From positions 4,867,751-4,931,750 of the forward strand of contig NC_084810.1 in assembly GCF_963583255.1 (NCBI RefSeq): DNA of 64,000 bases, written 5' to 3'. Below are positions 21,591 through 31,635 of this stretch, piece after piece. Every line of letters begins with the position of its first letter. Position 1 is the first letter of the stretch. The notes beneath the pieces were generated by a model. It was not told the origin of the DNA. It searched no databases and was given only the letters and a program-made list of their open reading frames with translations. The translations under genes and the position numbers were made by a program. This DNA is from Pyrus communis. Its lineage: Eukaryota; Streptophyta; Magnoliopsida; Rosales; Rosaceae.

Positions 21591-22285
21591 TAGTTTTTAC
21601 GTGCACGTTGTACACATGGCAGCAGAAGAGTAAGAAAAGGTGAAGCATCATTTCTCCAATTTCTCCTGCCTGGAAATTAAGTACCAGAAAAATTGTTTCA
21701 GTAATCTCATTGCCACAGATAGGAGAGAAGAAGGTTCAAATGGCGGGAAAATCTTCGCCAAAGAAACCATCATTTTTTCAAGGTCCTACTGGATGACTTC
21801 TCTCAGCATCTGGTAAAACATGCATGCGTCTTATCCTTTTATTTTCACTTTTCTAAATCAATTCCTACATTAATTAATTCATAATTGAATCCATGATTGC
21901 CTCTTTAAAGAAAATAAAATTATGTCGAGGATTTACTTGGATAAGATCTTTCTGTTTGGTTTTAAGTTTGATTAGCACATTAGAATCTGAGTGATGCCCG
22001 AAAGATTGCAGTTGGGCATGTACATGTTTGAGCCCATTTCTTTTTAGTGTGAGGATGTCGAAAAGTGTCCCAGGTTAGAAATTTGAGAAAATTTGCATAG
22101 GCTCACAAGGAGTTAAAGTTATTCCGCCATTGGCAACGGCTTTAAAGTTAAAATCTCAACTTTCTTCGTGACATCAAAACATATGTAGCTCAACACTGGG
22201 CACATGCGCTAGACGCATAGTTGTGTTGTTCCTATGTTTTGCTTTAGCATTGCCAATTGGAGTTTGGGATAGACGGTATGACTAA

Positions 22286-22631
22286 GGGCTGGTTTGGTAT
22301 TGCTGTGTTTTGAAAAAAAACTACTTCTGCTGTGCTGTAAGAATAAGCAGTTGTGAAATAAAGTAGCAGAGTGTTTGGTAAACTTTTTTGTAAAAGTACT
22401 TTTGAAAAAAAAAAAAAAAGTATTATAGTGTTTGGTAAACTTTTATGTAAAACAGATGTGAAAAAAAGCCGGTTTTTCAAAGCTGGATTTTGCAACTTCT
22501 TGTTTTTGGCTTTTTTTCACCCAAAATTGTGAAAAAAAAGCTAAAGCTGAATGTTTACCAAACACAAAAACAGCTCCCAGCTTTTTTTGATACCAGCTTT
22601 TTTCAGAATCACCTCAGTACCAAACCAGGCC
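22286..22631. mobile_element. hAT-like MITE, second copy, in intron 1 of B3 copy 4
   Basis: Same family as 15440-15783: left GGGCTGGTTTGGTATTGCTG, right TACCAAACCAGGCC. The interiors align almost throughout, with small indels in A-runs. A TATGACT motif occurs close to both ends and may be a damaged duplication. Confidence 0.75.
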
Positions 22632-22873
22632 TTAACTATGACTGAGGAATCGTAGAACAAAGAGGCCTTTTAACATGACAATTTCGCCTTGCTCAATCAG
22701 CTGCCAATGGCCGGTGCAATTACTTAATATGGCTGCTATTTGATTGGAACAGTTGAATTTGTTCCAAGCTTAATTATTATTTTCCATAGGATAATGATGT
22801 GTGAAATATTTTTGGCTACGCTCTTCTGTTGGTCCCATAGGATATGATGTGAGATTTTCTCGATTTTCTTGCT

Positions 22874-23005
22874 TTGCATGTAGTCCAATATCTTAGTAGA
22901 TAAGGCGTTGAGTTTCTACTCATACATCCCGAGTTTAAAAGTCCATCATCCCCTTAATTATTGTAATAATTTTAAACCATTCCCCTCCCCTTAATAATAA
23001 TAAAA
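22874..23005 (+). mobile_element. SINE-like repeat
   Basis: A tRNA-like 5' part (TAGTCCAATATCTTAGTAGATAAGGC..., then CCCGAGTTTAAAAGTCC as box B-like sequence) is followed by a CCCCTTAATAATAATAAAA tail. A related arrangement is seen at 58515-58690 on the minus strand. Confidence 0.4.
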
Positions 23006-23214
23006 TTCTAAGAAGCAATATATATTTTTCATATACATGGTTTTCTAAGAGCTATATATTTTTGTAGCGTATACCACTTGCATTTATCGAGAACTTCAGT
23101 GGACAATCACTTCACAAATGTGCTGTTAGAGGCTCTAGTGGACAATGGTGGGCTATGAAACCGGAGGAGAGAGAGAGAATGGTCTGTTCTTCCATGGCGG
23201 TTGGCAAGGTTTTT

Positions 23215-24184
23215 TGTGTATGCAAACAACCAACTGTTACCCCTTTTTTATTTGCATTGTACAAAAAAATAAAATTTTCGTTTGTAAACCTATTGCAACC
23301 TGTGTGTTTTCAATAGTGTTTATATTTTGTGATGTTATTTTTACATCTTCTGGACATGCTGCTAAGTATACTTTCAGTTGGCACCTACAATCTTTTTCAA
23401 TTGGCATACAACCAAGTTCTGGTAAGCCTTTTTATCTCCGTGTGGCCCATTTCTCTATTTATTCTTCTACTTATTTCAGTGTTCAATTTATAGATAAACT
23501 TTATGTTTAAATTTTCTTTTTTTTACTGTAGATTTTGTCTCTACAATCAGATATTACATGTCACTGTCTCATCTCATTCTTCTTTGCTTTTAACAACCGC
23601 CATCATTCCAATTTTGTCTTTTGTTCAAGGTATATAATCTATTGAAACCTTTAGTTTTTAATATATTAACCATTTTGCAATATCTATATTCTGTTAGTTT
23701 TCTTACTGCCTACGTTTTTCTTCCTATTTATTCATTTTTCATTTTTCATTTTTCATCCATTTCTATTTGACTTTTATACAACCCATAATCCTCAGTTTCG
23801 ATTCTTTTATTGCATATATTTGATTACCCAATGTATATTCAACCGGTTTAATCTTTAGATTGTTTAATGTTAACTCTAACATTTTATTCCCATTCTGTAA
23901 TCGTTTTGATCATACTTTTGGCTTCCGATCTGCATTCATTCACATTAAGTTTTTGTAACAACTTTGTCTCAACCACTTTCTTGAAAAGTTCCCTTTGGAG
24001 ACATTAAATGCTAATTTTTCTCAAGTGGATGCATTAGGAACAGACTTAACTACTACTAAAACATATAAAACCTTTAACTATACCATAAGTATCATGTTAG
24101 ATAGTAAATGTTTATGAAGATTGAAATCGCATGATCTTTCATATAGTTTTCAATCCCGCAGCAACGCGCGGGTACAAATTCTAG
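23215..24184 (+). mobile_element. Helitron-like insertion between duplicated B3 exon 2 copies
   Basis: The right end has a GC-rich hairpin (CCCGC at 24155-24159, GCGGG at 24168-24172) then CTAG at 24181-24184 followed by T: the 3' hallmark of plant Helitrons. No convincing TC 5' end was found. The left border is where homology between the two exon 2 copies stops. The body is T-rich and non-coding. Confidence 0.55.
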
Positions 24185-24651
24185 TGGTTTTCTAAGAGCT
24201 ATATATTTTTGTAGCGTATACCACATGCATTTATCGAGAACTTCAGTGGACAATCACTTCACAAATGTGCTCTTAGAGGCTCTAGTGGACAATGGTGGGC
24301 TATGAAACCGGAAGAGAGAGAGAATGGTCTGTTCTTCCATGGCGGTTGGCAAGGTTTTGTGAAGGATCATTCTTTAGAAATCGGAAATTTTTTGGTTTTC
24401 GATTATGATGGTGACTCAAAGTTTGAAGTCACAATCTATGATAGAAGCGCAAGCGAGAAAGATGTAGAACTAGCCAGGAGGAGAAGTGGCAATTCTGTTT
24501 CCTCAATGAACAAAGGAAGTCGTGCCAGAGTGAAAGATGAAATTCTTGACCTTGATCAAACTAAAATCTACAACGAAGATACAGAAAACAAAACTAACAT
24601 TGCGGACAAAAGAAGTTGTAAGTTGAACTCTTGATTTACTTTCTCACAGCT

Positions 24652-26612
24652 ATGAAAGTTTTGTGTGTGGCAAGGAAGGGTTCACGAAAGGAACAATCGT
24701 TTTTCAAGGTCCTACTTGGTGACTTCTCTAAGCATCTGGTAAAATCCTGCCTTCTTTTTCTTTTTGAACTTTTCAAGATCAATTTTTTATAGTCGCGCTT
24801 GCAAGTTTTCATTTTTTTTTTTTTTTTTTTTAAGTGCGTTTTCAAGGTTAATCAGGAATTTGAGTTAATATTAAAATACCCTTTTCATGGTTTCTTGTTT
24901 GGATCTACTTCTGTTTATATTTTAGTGATTGTGTCGATCAATAATGGAGAAATTAACACGTGCATATCCATGATATCTGGGATCTGTGTGGACTTCTTTC
25001 TCTAAGGACATGATTTGTGATTGCGACTAGATCGGATTAGGATTAGACTGCATTGGATTGCACTGAGTTGTATTAGAGATGATAACATTAATCCAATGCT
25101 GTGTTTGGTACTGCACAGGATTGTGTGCCAATGCCAAATTATGGGTGAAGAAATCACGGGAAGTCAGAACAAGAAAATTTTGCCACATTATGTCACCCTA
25201 TCTGCTCAGGATTAGTCAATACACAATGATAGAATTACTTGGAAGGTTTACAATGAATGGTTTCCATGTATTTAATTATGTTCTTTGTTTTAGTGTTAAA
25301 TAGTATGATGTTATCCAGTTTGAATTTTGTTTATTACTGATGCTAAGCTTGCTTAGTTTTATTCATATATAGTATGGTCTTTTAAGAAGCCGTCGAATTT
25401 TTCAGCATATACCGCATGCGTTTCTCAAAAACTTAAGTGGACAATCACTTGGCAAATGCGCTCTTAAAGGCCCTGGTGGAAAACGGTGGATTGTGGGACT
25501 GGAAGAGCGAGAGAACGGCTTGTTCTTCTATGCGGCGGGTTGGCAGGATTTTGTGAAGGATCATCTTCTGCAAGTTGGGGAATTTCTGGTGTTCCATTAC
25601 CATGGTGAATCAAAATTTATATGATAAAAGTGCCTGTGAGAAGGATGTAGAGGAAGCCGAGGGGAGGAGTAGCAGTCCAGTTACCTAGGAAAATAAAGGA
25701 AATCAAGCTAGAGTAAAAGAGGAAATTGTCAAATCTGAAACTGAAAACTACGATGCAGACTGAAAATAAAGGGACTATTGCAAGCAGAAGTGGTAAGTTG
25801 TAGATTTGTATGTGAATTTTCTATAATGGCTTTCCTCGCCCTTTTTCGTAATCCTGGTTCAATTTGGTGCTGTATAGAGAATGCCATGCCTGGAAAGAGA
25901 CCTTCAACTGGTTATGTAAAAGAAACATCAACCAGATGCTTCACATTCACATTCAAATTGGAGAATCCATGTTTTATGGAAACTCTGAAGAAGTATCAAG
26001 AATACTGTGTGGTGAGTACTCTGTCGCTGATTCTTAAGCCATTTTTTGTTTTGTGAAAACCTTTTCTTGTTGTTTTGGAAAAGAGTAATAGATATAATTT
26101 TTCGGGGAAACATTTTCAAGAAAATTTCTTTGAAAGTTCCACCACTTGTTAGGGGAGTGCACTAAGTTGAGTATTAGACTTCGGTACAAGGTTAGTGAAT
26201 CTGTTCTATATTTAACTTAATTTGGGTTAGTTTCCAAGAAATTTATATCATTCAGCACCTGTCATGATCAGGACAAATGGACTCTCCTTCGATATCAATC
26301 ATGTTCGAAATTGCAGATAAGTCCGAAGAAACTAGCCATATCTGAATGAGCACAGGCACTGTAATGCTTCGAAATGAATCCGGAAGATCATGCTGTGCTA
26401 AAGTTATAATCCGTCCCAAGTCATATTTCCATCGCGTGGAATTGACAACGGGTTGGGCAGAATTTAGTAACACGAACCAGATTTCATTTGGGGACACTGT
26501 AATTTTTGAGTTTGTCAAGCAAAGCGTAATTCAGATTCATTTTTTCAGAGCAGTGAGAGGCAAGAGATGTGCTGTGGTACTAGGTGCCCCCAGTGTGAAA
26601 AACGAAAGCTAG
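24652..26612 (+). pseudogene. B3 gene copy 5 (pseudogene)
   Basis: Exon 1 is read as 24652-24738. The usual ATG GCA AGG start has become GTG, but an in-frame ATG five codons upstream remains, and KEQSFFKVLLGDFSKHL follows. Exon 2 (25406 to about 25791) begins HIPHAFLKNLSGQ and loses frame near 25618, where about 11 bp of the KFxVxIYD strand are deleted; a TGA follows, and a second in-frame TAG lies near 25687. Exon 3 (25878-26011) is open. Exon 4 (26317-26612) has a further frameshift at about 26344 (ISPKKLAISE, then TGA). The remainder of the second B3 domain, ending KNES-stop, is intact in another frame. At least three independent lesions make function as a full B3 protein very unlikely. 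Confidence 0.85.
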
Positions 26613-27456
26613 TTAAAAATATCTTGACTGCAATATTCATTTTTGCATTCTGCGCAAACGGCGATCTTCTTGTATTTTGTTCCCCATGCCTCCGGCAGCC
26701 AGTCTTCTTTTTCTGGGAATCTACTGATTGTTTTGTGGTAGCTTTATGTTTCTATGATGCAGAACTTGAACTGAGAGAGATGATTGAGTAGAGTTTGTGC
26801 ACATGTAAATTTTATCCATTCATCCAACGCTGGGACTAAATTCAAATGCCATTATATTTTGTTGATTATATTATATGCCACGTCTCATCACAGAAAAACC
26901 GGCTTCAAGGTTCGCTTCTTTTACACGTGCTGAATAATAACAATCCCATGAAGGTTCAGACTCAACTTTGTTTTGTTGTTAAAAACTTGAGAGTTTTTAT
27001 TTGAACTAAAGGTCTGACGTGGTCTTAACAAATATGTGGGGTGAACTCTGATAAAAAACTCGAGAGTTTTGCAAGTGTAGTAAAGGCAACGCATCCTAAA
27101 AGACTTCACCATATGAGCTTAAATTTTAATTTTTTTTACCACATAAACTATCTTTTAACTACCTTATTCTCATAGAAACTAATAATCCAATTAGGTCTAT
27201 GTATTATATCATGAGAACGAGAAAGAGTGAGAAAATTGAATTGTTCAGAAGCAGCAAGTACTCGATCAAAAGACAAGAAGAGTTGAAGAAGACTAGCAAA
27301 CTAGCCTAGCAATTTCACATTACTGTTTATCCTTTAAATAGAAAATCAAGAAATAATTCATGCAATTATACATCAAATAATGCATGCATACGAGTAACCA
27401 ATGTTAAATGAACACGACATAATGAATTAGAAAACCCTGGAAATAGGATCAAAGCA
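26613..27456. other. Intergenic DNA downstream of the B3 array
   Basis: No gene seen. From about 27385 the sequence is the inverted counterpart of 28590-28660 and belongs to the inverted repeat described next. Confidence 0.5.
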
Positions 27457-27931
27457 AATGTTAGACACTCTGTCCTTAAGACAAGTTTACGCCCTACTAT
27501 GATGCTGGTGGTTAATCAGCGCTTGTCTCCCAAGATACAATGACCACGTCCTTATAATAGTAGCACTCCAAATCACAAGGCTCCAATGAATCATGATTGT
27601 ATTGAATACTCTCTCATATGGACTCAGTGGGATAGTACAAAACTCTCTAAAAATAGTACTCTACATGTATGAATATGTGAATGTAGAAGGTATTCAATGA
27701 TTATAGGGGGCTTCCTATTTATAGAATTTGGAATACCTCTTTTTAAAATATGTGATTATTCATGAAGAGTTAAAAGTTGCAACTCTTCATTTAAATAGAC
27801 ACATTTTTTCTACCAAAATTTGCACCACTTCTAATTTCTATTCAATTAATAAATTAATCTAATAATAATAATATAAACAATAATTATATTAAGTTTTCCA
27901 ATATAGTAATAATGTTAAATTTTCCAACATT
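27457..27931 (-). mobile_element. LTR-like sequence, minus orientation (left arm of inverted pair)
   Basis: On the minus strand it begins TGTTGGAAAATTTAAC and ends GTGTCTAACA (475 bp), with a TATA-like CTATAAATAG near 27716-27725 and a purine-rich GCAGGGGAA directly before its start. These are LTR and polypurine-tract features. No pol coding adjoins it. Confidence 0.55.
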
Positions 27932-28189
27932 CCCCTGCATGAATGGCAATTGACTCAACACTACATAATTGACAATGTAGACATTAGAGAGAGAATTCAA
28001 TAGGAAAAGTACTGTATCGGGATAGGTAGCTTTTGGTTTTGAACATTCCGTAGTGAATTACTATCGGATTTACTTGGCTAATCAATGAACACGATGTCTT
28101 CAACTGCTCATCCGTTTGTGTAAACCAAGACTATAATAATCACACGATACCTTCCCAGACACCCCGTGGTTGATCAGTTTTGTTCACTT

Positions 28190-28580
28190 CAGCAAATTAG
28201 AAGTGGTGCCTTTTGGTAGAAAGATGTGTCTATTCAAATGAAGAGTTTCAACTTTTGACTCTTCAAGAATATATAGTCATATGCTTTCCACAGAGATATC
28301 TCAAATTCTATAAATAGGGAAGCCCCCTATAATCATTGGATGACTTCTACATTCACATATTCATACACATATTGTACTATTGTTAGAAAGTTTTGTAGTG
28401 TCTCACGAGTCTATATGAGAGAGTATTCAACACAATCATAGTTCATTAGAGCCTTGTCATTTATAGTGCTACTGTTACAAGGACGTGGTCCTTGTATTAT
28501 GGGAGACAAGTGCCGATCAACCATTAGCACCGTAGTGAAGCATAAACTTCTCTTAAGGACAAAGTGTCTAACATTTGCCT
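28190..28580 (+). mobile_element. LTR-like sequence, plus orientation (right arm of inverted pair)
   Basis: It is the inverted, diverged counterpart of the left arm: AAATTAGAAGTGGTGCC at the start, TCTATAAATAGGGAAGCCCC in the middle and GTGTCTAACA at the end. The first part of the LTR is missing. The homology continues past the LTR end on both arms, so the inverted repeat is longer than one LTR. Confidence 0.55.
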
Positions 28581-28595
28581 CGACTATATTTCTAG

Positions 28596-28731
28596 GTTTT
28601 TCTTATCCATTATGTCATATTCATTTAACATTGGTTACTCATGTGCATGCATTTCTTCATACTGTTTTTCTTATCCATTATGTCATATTCATTTAACATT
28701 GGTTACTCATGTGCATGCATTTCTTCATAGT
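28596..28731. repeat. Two tandem copies of a 68-bp unit
   Basis: The unit starting GTTTTTCTTATCCATTATG occurs at 28596 and again at 28664 with almost no difference. The inverted left arm (near 27400) carries only one copy. Confidence 0.85.
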
Positions 28732-29560
28732 GTTAGCGTTCAAGGCAAGATACAATTGGAGATGTTTTTGCAAATGTAAATAGACAAAAAAAATTGACAA
28801 ATATTTTCAAAGAAAAGGAAATCTTAACGTATATATCAAAGCATTTTTAATCATCTTCAACAACCACAATATCATTAGTGGCTACATTATTTAAAACAAA
28901 TTTGGTTTAGAAGTAAAAAAAGCAATCCAAAGGAAGATATGAAGACGGCAAAAAAATACAAGAAACTCCACAATCACCGAATTCTTGTGTCTAAACTCTA
29001 CAAAAACTAAAATCAAACAAAAAAAAAAAACTTGCATTAATCGATTTATACCTTAGTTGGATGGTTCAACCTTCAAAATCACCACCCATCGGTATAAAAG
29101 AGGTTGTTTTTCTCTATGAGAGCTCATAGGGTTTTAGTCAGATAAACGTAGGATAAACATTGCGTGATGGTAGAGTTTGATTATTGAGTGTGAGTTTATT
29201 TACAAATTTTAATTTTATTATAAATTTCATCTTATACTTCATGTTAATTATGCAATAAGATAAAATTGACATTCACATTTAAAGTTTAAAAATTTAGTGT
29301 GGAAAGAGGTTATATGAGTTCAAATAAAATTTCTATTTAAATTTTATATAAAACAAAAAAAATAAACAAAGAAAAGGGAGAGAAGGAATGAGTGACGTGA
29401 AAGAGAGGCAGAGGAAAAAAAAAAGTAAAAATAGAGAGAAGAGAGAGAAATGATGGTGATGGGTGAGATAGGAGTGAGAAAGATGATGATGATGAATGGA
29501 GAGAGAAAGAGGCCTTCATGGGGACGGTTGAGGGAGGATGTGAGAGAGAAGGATGGGTGG
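28732..29560. other. Intergenic DNA, purine-rich low complexity
   Basis: No gene. 29350-29560 is strongly purine-rich on the + strand with GA runs and a GATGATGATGAT tract. Confidence 0.5.
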
Positions 29561-29950
29561 GGCTCCTACAAAGGATCCTTCATATGTATGATTTTGTTTT
29601 TTTGCCAAATATAATGTTTGGATTTTAGTTGTACGTTAAGGGATAGGGGTGTTTACATTAGGGTTAGGATCGAATCCGTTCCCTAGCCCCATGGACTATT
29701 TGAGTTAGGAACTTTGCCAAACATTAAGCACAAGTACCCTACCGAATTCATATGTAAAGAGGGATTACGATCGAAGCATATACAAGAAAGGTTGGACCGA
29801 AAATATAAAATATACCAGAAAAAATGTCTGTGATTGAAGTTCTTAAAAACTAAATCAAGGATTTATGGTTGAAGTCCTGATCAGAATAGAAAACAAAAGT
29901 CTATCGTTAGACTACTTAATTTCTGCGATCATTGACACCCTCCTCCTCCT
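29561..29950 (+). repeat. Duplicated block upstream of MATE copy A
   Basis: It matches about 37180-37600 upstream of MATE copy B (shared GTTTACATTAGGGTTAGG, GAGTTAGGAA and TCTATCGTTAG blocks). The duplication that made the two MATE genes thus included the promoter and 5' UTR. Confidence 0.75.
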
Positions 29951-30500
29951 CCTCATCCTCCTCCTTCCCAGTCTCCAGCTCAGCTCAGTTGGCTATTTAA
30001 TTTGTGAGTCTTTTTCTATGTTATTATTGTTGATTTTTCCTCTCAACTTTTAATTTATTATTTTTAATTTTTATAATATATCTCTATTAATGATCTTCCA
30101 GGTTGCGGAAGAAATGATTGCAGAAGGTGTGAGAAATTCGACATTTCTTTCTAACCACTTCATTTCTCAAAAATTTATTTTATTGAGCACTTCTAGAGAA
30201 TAACTTAGACTTACAAAATTGACGTTTGTACACACTATAGTTTGATCCTACGTATGTTATTAGAGAGTGTATTAGATATGTATGTATAAATAAATATTGT
30301 TAATCAAGTGTAACCAAAGATAAAGGTACAACTCCCCTCGACTATAACCAGACTAACTTAATTACAAAACAATATTTTACAGCATATAAAATTAGCTATA
30401 TTTAACACTTTACATCATATAACTTAATTGCAAAACTATTTATAATATAGAAAACTAGATTTTAATCCCTAAATAAGATGAAGTTTATAAAAACATCTAA

Positions 30501-31138
30501 TGTGACATCCCACATCGCCCAGGGGAGTGATCCTTAAATGTATATTCTTATCTTTACCTAGCATGAGGCCTTTTGGGAGCTCACTGGCTTCGGGTTTCGT
30601 AGGAACTCCGAAGTTAAGCGAGAAAGGGGCTAGAGCAATCCCATGATGGGTGACCCACTGGGAAGTTGCTCATGAGTTCCCAAAAACAAAACCGTGAGGG
30701 AATGGTAAGCCCAAAGCGGACAATATCGTGCTACGGTGGTGGAGTGGGCCCGGGAAATGATCCGCCCCGGGCCGGGATGTGACAATTGGTATCAGAGCCT
30801 AACCCTGGTCGCGTGTGTACCGACGAGGACGTCGGGCCCCTAAGGGGGGTGGATTGTGACATCCCACATCACCCAGGGGAGTGATCCTTAAATGTATATT
30901 CCCATCTCTACCTAGCATGAGGCCTTTTGGGAGCTCACTGGCTTCGGGTTTCGTAGGAACTCCGAAGTTAAGCGAGAAAGGGGCTAGAGCAATCCCATGA
31001 TGGGTGACCCACTGGGAAGTTGCTCATGAGTTCCCAAAAACAAAACCGTGAGGGAATGGTAAGCCCAAAGCGGACAATATCGTGCTACGGTGGTGGAGTG
31101 GGCCCGGGAAGTGATCCGCCCCGGGCCGGGATGTGACA
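30501..31138 (+). mobile_element. Cassandra TRIM retrotransposon, complete
   Basis: The LTRs 30501-30784 and 30855-31138 (284 bp each) differ at five positions, all transitions. Both start TGTGACATCCCACATC and end GGGATGTGACA. The flanks TCTAA (30496-30500 and 31139-31143) are a perfect 5-bp target-site duplication. The primer-binding site TTGGTATCAGAGCC follows the 5' LTR by two bases, and a purine tract AAGGGGGGTGGA precedes the 3' LTR. The LTR holds a 5S rRNA-like stretch (30574-30681 in the 5' copy) with GAACTCCGAAGTTAAGCG and ATGGGTGACCCACTGGGAAG, the Cassandra hallmark, probably used as an RNA polymerase III promoter. No coding region. Confidence 0.95.
30574..30681 (+). promoter_or_regulatory. 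5S rRNA-like pol III promoter region in the Cassandra 5' LTR
   Basis: It contains the A-box-like AAGTTAAGCG (30611-30620) and C-box-like ATGGGTGACC of plant 5S genes. It is not a 5S rRNA gene: it is repeated in the 3' LTR (about 30928-31035) and lies inside a complete element. Confidence 0.85.
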
Positions 31139-31324
31139 TCTAATACAAGATTAAAAATTGATTTTTAGTCCCTAGACTCTATTAAATGCTAGCATATATA
31201 TTCAATGTCTATCTTTTTTATTTATAATTTTATGGGGTTCATAAATTAAATTTTATGAAAATATTATAAATTTTAATTTTCATTATGGTGTGTATCTTAT
31301 ATAAGAAAATATTTTCGTAGAAAT

Positions 31325-31635
31325 TTTTCAGTACACTTATGTTTTTGCATATTTTCTTATGTGCCACTAATTCATTATAATATATTTAGGTACGAACATT
31401 TTGGTACATCGGGTTAGTATAATATGTTTAGTTACGGACATTTAGGTACACTAGTTTAGTATAATATATTTAGGTATTGACATTTCGGTACACTAGTTTA
31501 GTATCATATAGTTAGGTACGAAATTTTCGGTACACTTATATTTTTGCATATTTTCTTATGTGCTACTAATTTACTATAATATATTTAGGTACACTAAATT
31601 AGTAAAATATAGTATGATACAGACGTTTAGGTACA
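31325..31635. repeat. About 43-bp tandem repeats in MATE copy A intron 1
   Basis: TATAATATATTTAGGTAC-type segments recur about every 43 bp from 31377, four times. A longer phrase containing TTTTTGCATATTTTCTTATGTG occurs near 31343 and again near 31541, so the array is compound. Confidence 0.65.

Larger units (their letters stand above)
21740..24617 (+). pseudogene. B3 gene copy 4: frameshifted, exon-duplicated, lacks second B3 domain
   Basis: Exon 1 (21740-21812) starts MAGKSSPKKPSFF but a run of six T where five would keep frame shifts it to an early TGA; its length is 73 nt instead of a multiple of three. Exon 2 is present twice: a partial copy at 23068-23214 with a 2-nt GA expansion that shifts frame, and a full open copy at 24215-24617 (RIPHAFIENFSG, GLFFHGGWQGFVKDH, FLVFDYDG, TIYDRSASEKDV) ending at a phase-1 donor. 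Exons 3 and 4, which carry the second B3 domain, are absent: 34 bp after exon 2 comes exon 1 of copy 5. Intron 1 holds a MITE, a SINE-like repeat and a Helitron-like insertion. Confidence 0.85.

Noticed and set aside
23145..23510. 121-codon frame beginning in the first exon 2 copy of B3 copy 4
   Set aside because: It runs from a frameshifted B3 exon into T-rich inserted DNA; the downstream part is hydrophobic only because of T-richness.
30574..31035. Two apparent 5S rRNA genes in tandem
   Set aside because: Both copies lie inside the two LTRs of a complete Cassandra element with TSD; they lack full 5S length and a proper terminator.
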